A stretch of DNA of 64,000 bases from NCBI GenBank assembly GCA_009746045.1, contig RPFO01000485.1:762383-826382 (forward strand). The letters run 5' to 3'. Shown piece by piece: positions 1 through 8,519 of the stretch. Source of the stretch: Mesostigma viride. Taxonomy: Eukaryota; Streptophyta; Mesostigmatophyceae; Mesostigmatales; Mesostigmataceae. The notes below the pieces were generated by a model, which ran no database searches, was not told where the DNA came from, and worked only from the letters and a program-made list of their open reading frames with translations. The number at the start of each line of letters is the position of its first letter. The first letter of the stretch is position 1. Both the position numbers and the translations under genes were made by a program.

Positions 1-2
1 TT

Positions 3-41
3 CCAAAAGAAGGCGCTGAAAAAAATCTCACAGAAGAGTAA
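3..41 (+). CDS. possible 3' end of an upstream viral gene
   Basis: An open frame enters from the left edge and ends at TAA 39-41, two bases before an ATG at 44. The visible tail is short and acidic (ends NLTEE). The tight spacing to the next ATG matches the compact spacing of the viral genes that follow, but twelve codons are too few to identify anything. A second frame is also open from base 1 to a TGA at 64-66, so the choice of frame is uncertain. Confidence 0.25.
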   Translation, partial: PKEGAEKNLTEE

Positions 42-43
42 AC

Positions 44-387
44 ATGAGCAGCCCGCTGTTCACTGACGCCGAGATGCTCGAGATCTCTCAATGGATGACC
101 CTCCATCCAAATGTCCCCGAGAGTTCATTGAGGCAGCCATGCTCTACTGTAAGAAGAAGCCACTCACAGGGAAGACAAGGCGCGCCATGAAAAGGGCATC
201 GGCGAAAATTGAGGAAGGCGTCGTCAAGGTTTTTGGGACAAACGAAATTACTTCTGAGCTATTGTCAGAAGAAGTGGCCGATGAAGGAGTTCATCCAGGA
301 AACGCTGACACTCACTCTTCGCACGGAGAACCGAACTCGCGGGACGCTAGTGGATCCGGTATGGGACATCCCGGCGGGGCTCCTTGA
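44..387 (+). CDS. small viral ORF, probably frameshifted
   Basis: An ATG at 44 opens a frame that stops at 188-190 (48 codons). A second frame, open from 91 to 387, carries a more protein-like stretch (FIEAAMLYCKKKPLTGK, then a lysine/arginine-rich helix and acidic residues). The first frame reads naturally into the second around 110-125, so one gene with a single-base indel is a plausible explanation. The end of the second frame runs about 100 bases into the next gene, so its true stop is unclear. I do not recognise the product. It sits directly upstream of the penton-like gene and is preceded by an A-rich AAAAAAATCTCACAG stretch like that before other genes of the block. Confidence 0.3.
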
Positions 388-1144
388 CGATTATCACGAC
401 GTCGGGCTTACCCTCATGACCATCCCGTTTGAACAGACTCACATCAGCGAAGGAAACCGATACTTCACTGTCCGTTTGTCTGGCAGCGAGTCCCCTACGA
501 AGGTGACCTTGCCGCTCGGCTCGTACACGACTATCGAAAACCGAAAAAACATAGAGGAAGCTTTGAAGGCGGTAGATCCTGGGTTCTCGGTCACGTACAA
601 CAGGGCGACTAGTCTTTTTACCGTGACAAATGCCACCGAGTTCTCTGTCGCGGTGGATGAGCCCACGGGCCGGGTGTTGGGGCTCATGGAAGGATCATAT
701 CCTTTCACAGGTGTCCTCGCTAGCAACCGGCCAGCAACGAATGGGAGACTGAGAATGGTGTATGTATACAGCGACATCGTTCGAGGAAACGTGATATCAT
801 CGTCGACAGGCACGGGATATGGAGGCCTTTTGGCCGTCTGTCCCAACATGTCGCAGTTCTTAGAACCCATTGTTTGGCAGGCAGCGACCCCTTTGTGGCA
901 GCATCTCAAGGACTCTCCCAGCAACATCACGATCCGACTGCTCGACGAGGACGACGCTCCTATAACTGTCTACTCGGATTGGGCTCTTCAGCTCTCCTTC
1001 CGCATAAGCCCTCAGAAGGCGATGGGAATAGAGGCGAGGAAGATCGGGAGCGTTTTGAAGTATATGGCCCTTGACAGGACCGTCCAGCCACAAACCAGAT
1101 TTATTTCTCAGCCATCTAGTACTATCGAGGACGATGAAAGTTAA
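281..1144 (+). CDS. probable penton / minor capsid protein of a polinton-like virus
   Basis: This gene encodes 287 residues from the ATG at 281; the frame is open further upstream but only from non-ATG codons. The sequence is beta-rich, with alternating hydrophobic strands through its length. The C-terminal part has a strand pair of the form NITIRLLDEDDAPITVY followed by WALQLSFR, which resembles the closing strands of single jelly-roll penton or minor capsid proteins of virophages and PLVs. No signal peptide or membrane segment is seen. It lies two genes upstream of the probable major capsid protein, the usual neighbourhood for a vertex protein. The next gene starts inside its last 11 bases. 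The frame is intact. The assignment rests on fold-like pattern and context, not on a diagnostic motif. Confidence 0.55.
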   Translation: MKEFIQETLTLTLRTENRTRGTLVDPVWDIPAGLLDDYHDVGLTLMTIPFEQTHISEGNRYFTVRLSGSESPTKVTLPLGSYTTIENRKNIEEALKAVDPGFSVTYNRATSLFTVTNATEFSVAVDEPTGRVLGLMEGSYPFTGVLASNRPATNGRLRMVYVYSDIVRGNVISSSTGTGYGGLLAVCPNMSQFLEPIVWQAATPLWQHLKDSPSNITIRLLDEDDAPITVYSDWALQLSFRISPQKAMGIEARKIGSVLKYMALDRTVQPQTRFISQPSSTIEDDES

Positions 1145-1490
1145 TTTTGGAGCAATCGGAAACGTGGCTAGACGCGTGGGAGAGTTTGCCGGCAACGCTA
1201 TCAAGAGGGTCGGCGACGGGGCGGCCATCGTGTCAGCTGTCAAGAAAGCCGGGCACGTCGCTGGCGAAGTCATCTCAAAAATTGGCGACGGGGCGCGGGC
1301 TGCCAAACAGGCGGCGGGCATTGTCGATTCCGCGCTCGGACACATCCCATCCAACATGATCGCGAAGAGTACGCTGCTCGGGAAAGCGTACTCGGTCGCA
1401 AACACTGGTCTGAGCGCCTTGTCCAACCTCGAAAGACGGGTTGATGGAGCGAAGGTAAAAAATCCCATACTCGGCCAGCTTCTTCAGTAA
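1134..1490 (+). CDS. small basic amphipathic virion-type protein
   Basis: The gene encodes 118 residues. The ATG at 1134 overlaps the upstream stop by 11 bases (ATGAAAGTTAA); a longer in-frame start at 1071 would overlap more and is less likely. The product is rich in Gly, Ala, Lys and Val and is predicted by eye to be almost wholly helical and amphipathic, with a repeating pattern such as VARRVGEFAGNAIKRVGDG. It has no cysteines and no clear membrane segment. Small helical cement or membrane-disrupting proteins sit between penton and capsid genes in several PLV and adenovirus-like lineages, and that is the best guess from context. No family motif is visible. Confidence 0.5.
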   Translation: MKVNFGAIGNVARRVGEFAGNAIKRVGDGAAIVSAVKKAGHVAGEVISKIGDGARAAKQAAGIVDSALGHIPSNMIAKSTLLGKAYSVANTGLSALSNLERRVDGAKVKNPILGQLLQ

Positions 1491-1503
1491 AAATATCTCA
1501 TTC
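1488..1503 (+). promoter_or_regulatory. putative viral promoter motif before the capsid gene
   Basis: The 15-base gap before the capsid ATG reads AAAAATATCTCATTCGA. It resembles GAAATATTATCTCTTCC at 4719-4735, before another viral gene, and AAAAAAATCTCACAG near base 16. The common core is an A-run, ATAT or AAT, then TCTC and a short pyrimidine stretch. Its position just upstream of start codons suggests a promoter element for a virus-encoded or host polymerase. Confidence 0.4.
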
Positions 1504-1505
1504 GA

Positions 1506-2813
1506 ATGTATACACAATCTATGGCTTCGGACAATTCCTGGTACTCGCGCGCTATCCCCAAGTCCATGCAATACCTCGTGAAGGCGCTGGGTCAGCACAC
1601 GACTCAACGAGTCCATCTCAGCACCCTCTCAGCAAGCGACGGCATCAAACAAGGGTCTGTGGTCGCGGTCCGCCTCCCCACGTCCGGGTTCGTGGACTTG
1701 CACTCCTTCGCAATGTTTTTCACGGGGACCCCCACGACCACGGCGGGGTTCGCAAAGTTCCCCGCGTACACGTCCTCCATCATCAGGCGCCTCGAGGTAC
1801 TGGCAGGAGGTCAGACCGTCGACAGCATCAACGACTACTCCCAGCTGTTCCATACGCTGCTCTCGGTGCACGGCGGTGTCGAGTACAATCTCGCGCAGGC
1901 TCCCGCTGGTTGGTCGAAGAATAACAACATCGTCATTGCTGATGCGGCTGGCGCTCTCACAAACAACGTGAAGGCAAACACCGCAGTGGACGGCGTCATT
2001 GACCACTTTTTGGGATTCCTGAGTGGCGAGCCTCGGATCGTGGATCTGAGTCTCTTCCCCCCCATCGAGATCCGAATCACACTCATGGACGGAGGGGTGA
2101 TGCTTCCTAGCGTGGCGCAAGCAGCTGCAGCTGGTGGCATCGTGGCCGTTCCAGCAGCGACAGGTGTTGGTTTCGAACTGAGCAACATCCACTTTAGCAT
2201 CGACACGTACAGGTTCCAAGAAGATATCGTGGGCCAGATTTTCTCGTCCAGGCTTGCCGAGGGTGGAACTCTCTCCTTCAAGTGGCGGACGTGGCAGTCC
2301 ACCAAACAGTCGCTCGGGACTCGCACTCCCTATGCCATCAAGGCGTCGCTGTCTTCCGCGTCCGCCAGCAAACTCCTGGCGATTCAGGTTGCTGCCGGCG
2401 CGGACGTGACCAACGCATCTGGCAATACGATGTTCAATCACATCGCGGATGGTATGACTTCCTACCAATACGACATCAACGGATCCAACCTGGCGCCTGG
2501 ATACCGTACGAACGCAACGGAGGCGTGGATCAATCTGTTGTCCGCGTTCGGTGACCAAGGGAATGTTTTGTCCTGTGTCCGTGAGGGCATGACTCCTACC
2601 ACGTGGCTAAACAACAACTTCACGATGGCGTGTCACCTTAATATGCCGTGTGCCGGTCCAGAGTACATGAGCGGCCTTGACCTTCGTGGCACGGCATCGG
2701 TGGTCACGCTGCGAGTCGAGAAGGGAGCAACGGACTGCATTTCCTACATCTTCACGGAATGCGAATCAAAGATGGACATCGCTGCAGGCAGGCAGGCAGC
2801 CGTGTACCTCTAA
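1506..2813 (+). CDS. probable major capsid protein (double jelly-roll, polinton-like virus type)
   Basis: The gene is intact: 435 residues from ATG 1506, with a second possible start six codons later. An N-terminal strand-rich domain contains the pattern VVAVRLPTSGFVDLHSFAMF, followed near residues 78-105 by FPAYTSSIIRRLEVLAGGQ, then VDSINDYSQLFHTLLS. In PLV and virophage capsid proteins the first jelly roll carries the same order: an RLP strand, a DL strand, then an FP/SII region with E-V-x-x-G and an NDYS-like helix. The C-terminal half is again beta-rich, from about residue 255 (FKWRTWQSTKQS) to the end. The length fits the 400-600 residue PLV capsid range. The intact frame contrasts with the broken fibre gene nearby. 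It is followed by TAAAAAATATATA, an A/T-rich end signal or the promoter of the next small gene. Confidence 0.75.
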   Translation: MYTQSMASDNSWYSRAIPKSMQYLVKALGQHTTQRVHLSTLSASDGIKQGSVVAVRLPTSGFVDLHSFAMFFTGTPTTTAGFAKFPAYTSSIIRRLEVLAGGQTVDSINDYSQLFHTLLSVHGGVEYNLAQAPAGWSKNNNIVIADAAGALTNNVKANTAVDGVIDHFLGFLSGEPRIVDLSLFPPIEIRITLMDGGVMLPSVAQAAAAGGIVAVPAATGVGFELSNIHFSIDTYRFQEDIVGQIFSSRLAEGGTLSFKWRTWQSTKQSLGTRTPYAIKASLSSASASKLLAIQVAAGADVTNASGNTMFNHIADGMTSYQYDINGSNLAPGYRTNATEAWINLLSAFGDQGNVLSCVREGMTPTTWLNNNFTMACHLNMPCAGPEYMSGLDLRGTASVVTLRVEKGATDCISYIFTECESKMDIAAGRQAAVYL

Positions 2814-2841
2814 AAAATATATACGTGTGTAATGACAAACG

Positions 2842-3012
2842 ATGGACTACTTTCGAGACCCTAGCATCACAGCTAATCCGTTTAACAGGTTGAAGTTGAT
2901 TTTTGACATTCCTGAAATGGCAGATTCTGGTCTGTCCATGACAATGCCAGCTAGACGAGCATTGCCCCTTCTCCCCACCTTCAAGTATCCGCTACCAAAC
3001 TCTAAAAAATAA
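2842..3012 (+). CDS. 56-residue viral protein
   Basis: A short frame runs from ATG 2842 to TAA 3010-3012 between the capsid gene and the fibre-like gene. The product begins MDYFRDPSITANPFNRLK and is proline- and basic-rich at its end (PLPNSKK). It has no cysteines and no membrane segment. The gap from the capsid stop is 28 bases and A/T-rich, as for other genes of the block, and the frame fills an otherwise empty 225-base gap. An out-of-frame ATG nine bases upstream gives only ten codons. Function unknown; a minor virion or scaffold peptide is possible. Confidence 0.5.
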   Translation: MDYFRDPSITANPFNRLKLIFDIPEMADSGLSMTMPARRALPLLPTFKYPLPNSKK

Positions 3013-3038
3013 TGTGACGATGATATTATATTAGCTCC

Positions 3039-4719
3039 ATGTCGTTTGATTATGGTATTTGTCCTGCTTTGATTCGCAAGAAGCGCAAACCGGCAAGGAC
3101 AGCGCCGTCAATCACGTTAACAACTACACACGGACTGTATCCTAGCGCGGTACCGATTACAATGACAGCAGCATTCAGCGAAACAGTCACCGGGTTCACC
3201 TTGGGTGATATCGTTGTCATAAATGGTACTGCATCTGGTTTAACGGGTAGCGGCGCCTCTTACACATTCTCTGTGACTCCAGCTGTAGCTTATTCACTGA
3301 CAACAGTCACTGTTGGAGGAAACGCAGCAAGCAGCGTGCTAGGAACCGGCAACACCGCAGCAACTCCGTTAGTCTTCACGTATTCGCCACCTCCAACGGT
3401 AACCCTCGCGACGACCGCGGGCTTGACGCCATCCTCATCACCCGTGGACGTGACAGCCACGTTCAGCAGGTCGGTGACGGGGTTCGCGTTGGGCGACATC
3501 ACCGTGACCAACGGGACCGCCGCCAACCTGACCGGAAGTGGGGCGTCGTACGCCTTCCAAGTGACGCCAACCATCGCCAATTCTTCAACGAACGTCAGCG
3601 TGGGCGCGGGCACTGTTGTGGACGCATCGACAGGGAACGCCAACGCGGCATCTAACACACTGTCGTTCACGTACTCGGCAAATCCGTCGGTGACTCTTGC
3701 GTCCGGAACCCCGACGGGTGCTGTTTACCCAGTCACGGCCACTTTTAGCACGTCGGTCGCCGGGTTCGCGTTGGGCGACATCGCCGTGACCAACGGAACC
3801 GCGTCCAACTTGTTGGGAAGTGGCGCCACGTACACGTTCGATGTGACCCCTACCATGTCTGACTTCGTGACGACGGTAAGCATGGGCGCGGGCACCGTGA
3901 CGAGCGCGACGTCAGGGCTAGGAAACACAGCATCGAACGCGTTGTCGTTCACGTACAATTACAACCCGGCAACGGACCCCGCGCTGTTCGCGTGGTACGA
4001 TCCGTCCGACAGCGCCACGGTGTTCAGCGACACGTCGGGCACAACCCAGCAAAACACGGCGGGGGAACGTGATGCGCGTGAACGACAAGGGCCGAACGGG
4101 TACCACGTGACGCAGGCAACTTCCGCCAAGTGCCCGACACTGGATACGGCGGAGCTGAACTCGAAACGGTCCCTCCGTTTATTAACTCGCGGTCTGGCTT
4201 GTTAGAGTCCGTGAACAATTTTTGGAATGCGGTCGGGGTAAGTGCGAGTGTTTTTATAGTCGCCAAACAGCTAACGACTGCAACGTATCCAGTTGGGAGT
4301 GTACGGGTATTAGAGGATATATGCTTGGATCGTCGAACGGCAATTGTTATCTCATGTCTTATCAGTCAGAGGTACAGACCGTTCTCCTCTTTACTCCCAG
4401 TGTGCGCGACACCGTGAGCAACAGGGCTCAGTTCTTTGACAATAAGGCACACGTCCTGGCGCTTTCATGCAACAGCAGTACAAACGCCTTTATCACCCGC
4501 TTTGACGGACGAGCTGGCTATGACAGAGTGGGATCGGACCCTACAACTGGTTCGGGAAATCTCGCTATTGGAGGAGACTCATCCAACGCGAGTCGTGCCT
4601 TTGACGGGTGGATCGGCGAGATCCTTATCTACAACACCGCCAAGACGTCAGCGGAACTTGAACGGATCCGCGGGTATCTTGTTGCCAAGTGGGGCACTCC
4701 CGCCGCCATCCCAGCGTAG
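3039..4719 (+). pseudogene. fibre/adhesin-like gene, three Ig-like repeats plus lectin-like domain, frameshifted
   Basis: The region reads as one ancestral gene now spread over three frames: 3039-4205 (frame of 3039), about 4130-4330, and about 4320-4719. The first part holds a short basic head and three tandem repeats of about 95 residues, each with the pattern TxTFS..VTGF.LGDI.V.NGTA..L.GSGA.Y.F.VTP, typical of bacterial-type Ig-like (Big) modules. A segment beginning PALFAWYDPSD follows and runs into a beta-sandwich typical of LamG/ConA-like lectin domains; it ends with GGDSSNASRAFDGWIGEILIY and a closing helix (ELERIRGYLVAKWG). At least two single-base shifts, near 4180 and near 4325, break it; local disorder near 4070 may hide more. 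In PLVs and phages such modules form host-binding fibres. The breaks suggest the element is no longer making particles. Confidence 0.65.
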
Positions 4720-4735
4720 AAATATTATCTCTTCC
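4717..4735 (+). promoter_or_regulatory. second copy of the putative viral promoter motif
   Basis: The sequence just after the fibre stop (TAGAAATATTATCTCTTCC) shares the A-run, ATAT, TCTC and pyrimidine order with the stretch before the capsid gene. It lies 17 bases upstream of the next ATG (4752). Confidence 0.4.
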
Positions 4736-4751
4736 AATTTGTAATAAAGCA

Positions 4752-5261
4752 ATGGAATACCCAACTTATTATCAAATAGTGCTAGATTCCAAGGCCTCTG
4801 AAAACGTGATTGACTCCACCACCGGGTTACGTCAATTTAGAATCAAACCAGACCCGAGGGCGCCCATCATTGACAGTACATGGCGCGGTGGTGTGCATTA
4901 TGCCTACGTTGACGCAGTGCCTGTTGATGAGGACCGTGCTATTGTCGGGCTTGTTTCCCCGAGTTTCTCCGGTGGTGAGCATAACCAACAGGATTGCATT
5001 GTTTTATGCAACGAGACTGTCATGGGTGGAACAGACGGGGACATCCTTTCTTACGCCATGATCAACGAACACGCATTTTTTAACCTAAAGAACCCACACC
5101 TGTTCAGAAACGGAGGACATATTACGGTAGGAGCGTCGTACATTGACAGACTTGACGGAAACGAGACTCAATTCCCACCGGTGCAGACGGGTGGTTTTGT
5201 ATGCATCCTACGTTTTGAAAAGATTCGCGGGTTCAACAAGTGCAATTGTCATGGCAAGTAA
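4752..5261 (+). CDS. unassigned viral protein, 169 residues
   Basis: Intact frame from ATG 4752, preceded by the promoter-like motif and a short A/T spacer. The product starts MEYPTYYQIVLDSKAS and appears beta-rich, with GGVHYAYVDAVPVDED, GLVSPSFSGGEHNQQ and a C-terminal strand FVCILRFEKIRGFN. It ends with two cysteines (NKCNCHGK). There is no signal peptide or transmembrane segment. A jelly-roll or other virion-associated protein is possible, since it stands between the fibre-like gene and small genes of the same block. The next gene starts inside its last 11 bases. I do not recognise the family. Confidence 0.5.
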   Translation: MEYPTYYQIVLDSKASENVIDSTTGLRQFRIKPDPRAPIIDSTWRGGVHYAYVDAVPVDEDRAIVGLVSPSFSGGEHNQQDCIVLCNETVMGGTDGDILSYAMINEHAFFNLKNPHLFRNGGHITVGASYIDRLDGNETQFPPVQTGGFVCILRFEKIRGFNKCNCHGK

Positions 5262-5454
5262 TTTCTACGAAATATATATGGGTGGTTGCTTCGGAAAATT
5301 TACCTGCGTGGATACCTTAGAAACCTCGTTCAGGCGATTGACAAGTGACCCAGTTGATTACTCGCACGCTTACGAGTCTTTTTACCTAAATTCACGTCCC
5401 AGAACTCGCCACGTGGTAGAGGCCACCTTAGACTTGCATCGCTCCGAAATTTAG
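5251..5454 (+). CDS. small viral-type protein, 67 residues
   Basis: The ATG at 5251 overlaps the upstream stop by exactly 11 bases (ATGGCAAGTAA), the same geometry as the 1134/1144 overlap. The product starts MASNFYEIYMGGCFGKF, is aromatic-rich, and contains SFRRLTSDPVDYSHAYESF. No domain is recognised. It could be a genuine overlapping gene or the front of a longer decayed one, since 150 bases without a gene follow. Confidence 0.4.
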   Translation: MASNFYEIYMGGCFGKFTCVDTLETSFRRLTSDPVDYSHAYESFYLNSRPRTRHVVEATLDLHRSEI

Positions 5455-5603
5455 CCAAGTTCGACACTTGTACAAGTCCAGCCACCTTCGCGTCCTGTCC
5501 AGGCCGTGCCAGCAGACGTAACGGACCTTGGCACATTGTGCACAAATAGGCAAAATCACGTGCAAGTCACGCATCTCACGTTGCAAGCTCTCTGCCGGTA
5601 GCC

Positions 5604-6179
5604 ATGGCTTCCCGAAACGCAGGGCCTTGCGAGAAAGCGCTGGCAATGCTTGGAAAAATCCTCGATGGTCTCGAGGACGGCCAGACAAAGATATCTGACC
5701 AGCTCGCACACCTGACGCACAAGGTCTCCCTTCTTTCCGGAAACGAAGGTGCTGTTGGAGGCACCGGACCTACCTGCGAGGTCTTCAAGATTCACGACGC
5801 CGGATATGACGATGTCGACCGCAAGACGCCAAAAATTTGCGTCGAGTGGGTCTACGAGAAGAATGCGGCAAAGCCGAGGAAGGTCGAGGACCGCTGCGAG
5901 TGGATTCGCCTCGACCAAGCCGACGGGTGCGTTAAGATGGTTGACGATTTCCTCAATGGCTTCTCCAAGTCCAAGCGCCAGCCAGGCATTTCCCCCATTG
6001 CGCTCTACAGGGCATGGGAGGAGGTAAAGAAGGGTTTCGAGGACGCAAAGACCGCCACTTCCAATGGCAGGAAGAGGAGCCGCGAGGAAGCGTCAAGCTC
6101 CCACGGCCATGTCTACAAGAGGAAGACCGGCTCGAACGTTGTGAAGAGCCAGACTGGAAACTCCAAGGACAAGGAGTAG
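5604..6179 (+). CDS. unassigned protein with basic tail, last gene of the viral block
   Basis: Intact 191-residue frame from ATG 5604. Residues 1-50 look helical and possibly coiled coil (ILDGLEDGQTKISDQLAHL). Residues 60-135 form a mixed domain with CVEWVYEKNAAKPRKVED, CEWIRLDQADGCVKM and SPIALYRAWEEVKKGF. The tail (about 145-191) is low-complexity, Ser/Lys-rich and contains KRSREEASS, a likely nuclear localisation or nucleic-acid-binding stretch. It is more GC-rich than the capsid genes and separated from them by 149 bases, so it may be viral or a host-derived passenger. No family recognised. Confidence 0.45.
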   Translation: MASRNAGPCEKALAMLGKILDGLEDGQTKISDQLAHLTHKVSLLSGNEGAVGGTGPTCEVFKIHDAGYDDVDRKTPKICVEWVYEKNAAKPRKVEDRCEWIRLDQADGCVKMVDDFLNGFSKSKRQPGISPIALYRAWEEVKKGFEDAKTATSNGRKRSREEASSSHGHVYKRKTGSNVVKSQTGNSKDKE

Positions 6180-6619
6180 AGTGTCGTCTTGTTGACGACG
6201 GCAACGAGCTTGCCATTTCGCTCTTGTTGAGCTGATAACGAATGTGAACGTGATATAAATTTTAATGAATTCGTTTATGCAGTATACAACGCGTCAATGC
6301 ATGATGAAAACAATTTTCATTTCGTCTCGAAATGCAGTTCTAACTATGGGTTATGCATCGACGCAGGTCGTATGGGATTCTTGCATAGGTCGTCCGAGTT
6401 TCCAGAGGTTACACAGAGTAATACACCCTAACACTCTGCACACCCCGCCGCGCGGCCCTCGCCGGGTCCGCCAACTCCCACGCACTGCTCGACCCTCCAG
6501 CACCTTACTAAATTTACTAAGCTAACTACAGGTTTTGGGTTTTCTGCGGGAAATTATGCAAGCCTGTGCATGCACTCTCACTCACATCGAATAAAACATT
6601 ATTTCCAACTGAAAATATC

Positions 6620-7280
6620 AATTTAGTAGTAAATATAGTTTCCCACGAGAAAACACAGCAAGCCCTCACAACCGAGGCCCACCACCACCTGGCAGTCCCG
6701 CCACTGCTTGGCAGTCCGCGCCCCTCCGCTGCACCCCCGCTGGCCGGCCCCCATGGCCTTTCCCGTGGGAGATGGAATTATTGGTCATTTTGCCGTGGGA
6801 AACTACGTTTTCATAACCATTTGTCGTGGGAGACTATATTTACTAAGTTTTTTGGGGTTCTTTTTTTGGGAAATTCAGGTGTGTTTTTGGTGGTGCACAC
6901 CTGAATTAATTTCCTAGGAATAAAACCCAAAACCCATAGTAAACGTAGTAAACATAGTTTCCCACGGGAAATGACTTAGTCCCATATCCCACACGCCTCA
7001 CCCTCTTATGGCATGGTGGGACTGATGTCACAACCTCGACCTCATGGCAGGTGGCTTGAATTTCCTAGAAAAAAAACCCAAAACCCATAGTAAACTTAGT
7101 AAATTTAGTCACCCTGGGATGCCAGCATAAGAGTCTACCACCATGGTCACTATAAGGTCACTATAGCTACCCTGTACCACACAGCACCTGTAGCACCTTG
7201 ACCTCATGGCAGCTGGCTTGAATTTCCTAGAAAAAAAACCAAAAAACCATAGTAAACTTAGTAAATTTAGTCACAGTGGG
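6620..7280. repeat. direct and inverted repeats around CATAGTAAACTTAGTAAA
   Basis: A block of about 75 bases (CTTGAATTTCCTAGAAAAAAA, then an AAAACCCATAG-type core, then TAGTAAACTTAGTAAATTTAG) occurs near 7035-7115 and again near 7195-7275, with a third diverged version near 6900-6965. Segments of the form GTTTCCCACG.GAAA at 6638-6655 and 6955-6970 recur inverted near 6790-6835. No coding frame is credible. The composition and repeats suggest subtelomere-like or transposon debris. Confidence 0.6.
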
Positions 7281-7328
7281 AGGGTGATAGCCAGGGTGGG
7301 GGGATGCCGTGGGTGTCTGGAGACGGTG

Positions 7329-7383
7329 TTAGGGTTTAGGGTTTAGGGTTTAGGGTTTAGGGTTTAGGGTTTAGGGTTTAGGG
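7329..7383 (+). repeat. interstitial telomere-type repeat (TTTAGGG, about 8 copies)
   Basis: The 55 bases are TTAGGG followed by seven perfect TTTAGGG units. This is the Arabidopsis-type telomere unit. Sequence continues on both sides, so it is internal, not a chromosome end. It lies about 1.1 kb from the end of the viral block. Confidence 0.95.
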
Positions 7384-8285
7384 TGATACCCCACCCCAGG
7401 CCGCGGTCACTATAGGGTCACTATAGGGGTGGCAGATGCCAGCATAAGGCTGGTGCCCTTCTGTGAGCCGCGATGACGGAATGATGACGGAATGATGATG
7501 GAAGCTACTTAATTAATTAATTACCAACACCTATATGCCCGCCGTCATGCACCGTTGGAAGACGATGCAGGACACGTGCATGCATAAATGATGCATGCAT
7601 AAATGATCGACCCACAACCAGCCCATCAGCTTGACACTCACAATCACAGACTGCATGTTTCGGAATAGCAGTTGAAACCCACTCTTCCGACTAAATACGA
7701 ATGATAGAACACTGGAATGTGTTATAATCCTGAAAGCCATCGGACTAGCTACTACTGGGCGTACACTGGGAAACGCCCTAGACTAAGGCTCAGCCTGGCA
7801 CCACGTGGCTTGGCCTTGCTAGCCTGCGCTACACGGCCCCAGCGCCGGGCCCTGACCTACACACCATATGCTAGTAAAAGCACCACAACTCCAACGTAGG
7901 TCAACCCCTGAAAAAGGTTGCGTAGCCATCTACTCAAATCTGACGACAGTATATTGTTAATTACGGCCAATATGTCCACTGACTAATGAACCCTAAATGA
8001 ATAGTAGGCTTGGACGTAACACGGAGTACCTTATACCAAAGAGAAACCAGCACAGGGTTAAAATCGCGAGGATCTGTACCAACAGCACGATCCCGTCGTG
8101 AGGCTGCCTAAAAAGTGTAGTAGCGATACGTCTGTCAAGTCTCTCAGCACGGACTGCACCGCACAGAAGGATGAGATCGATATCAATATTAACCATTCCA
8201 CATACATGCAAAAAGCCAGCTACATGAGGTTTCCACCCCAAAAGCTATTAACTGAAGTGAGACAACTACAAATTAATTAATTCTT
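7384..8285. other. no gene seen
   Basis: A/T-rich spacer with short repeats (GGTCACTATAGGGTCACTATAG near 7410, paired CATGCATAAATGAT near 7580-7605). The frames present are short and show no conserved features. Confidence 0.5.
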
Positions 8286-8336
8286 AATAAAACTCGTGCT
8301 CCCGTTGGGGAGTCACGGAGCACCGGAGTGCTTTTA
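8286..8336 (+). repeat. left member of an inverted 50-base repeat pair
   Basis: About 50 bases starting AATAAAACTCGTGCTCCCG are repeated in reverse orientation at 17491-17540 with only a few changes. Both copies sit next to TTAATTAA-type sequence. They could be the ends of one 9.2 kb element or two separate insertions of a small repeat; no transposase lies between them. Confidence 0.6.
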
Positions 8337-8519
8337 GGTATGTTAAGGTCACGTCCTCCCAAAACCCAATATTACCAGCGTCTTGCTTCGATCGGTTTTA
8401 GGCTCGTTCGGTCCGCTAGCCAGCGCCGGTTTAGGCTTTTTTCCACAGCCGGCGCCGCGCCGGCAACAAATATTTCACGTGGCCGGCGGCCGGTGAATGC
8501 CGGCCAACAGCTGGCGTAC

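Noticed and set aside
439-930. 163-codon - strand frame inside the penton-like gene
   Set aside because: It is the antisense of a credible + strand gene and shows no protein-like pattern.
1629-2558. 309-codon - strand frame over the capsid gene
   Set aside because: Antisense shadow in GC-rich coding DNA; Arg/His/Gly-rich without strand or helix periodicity.
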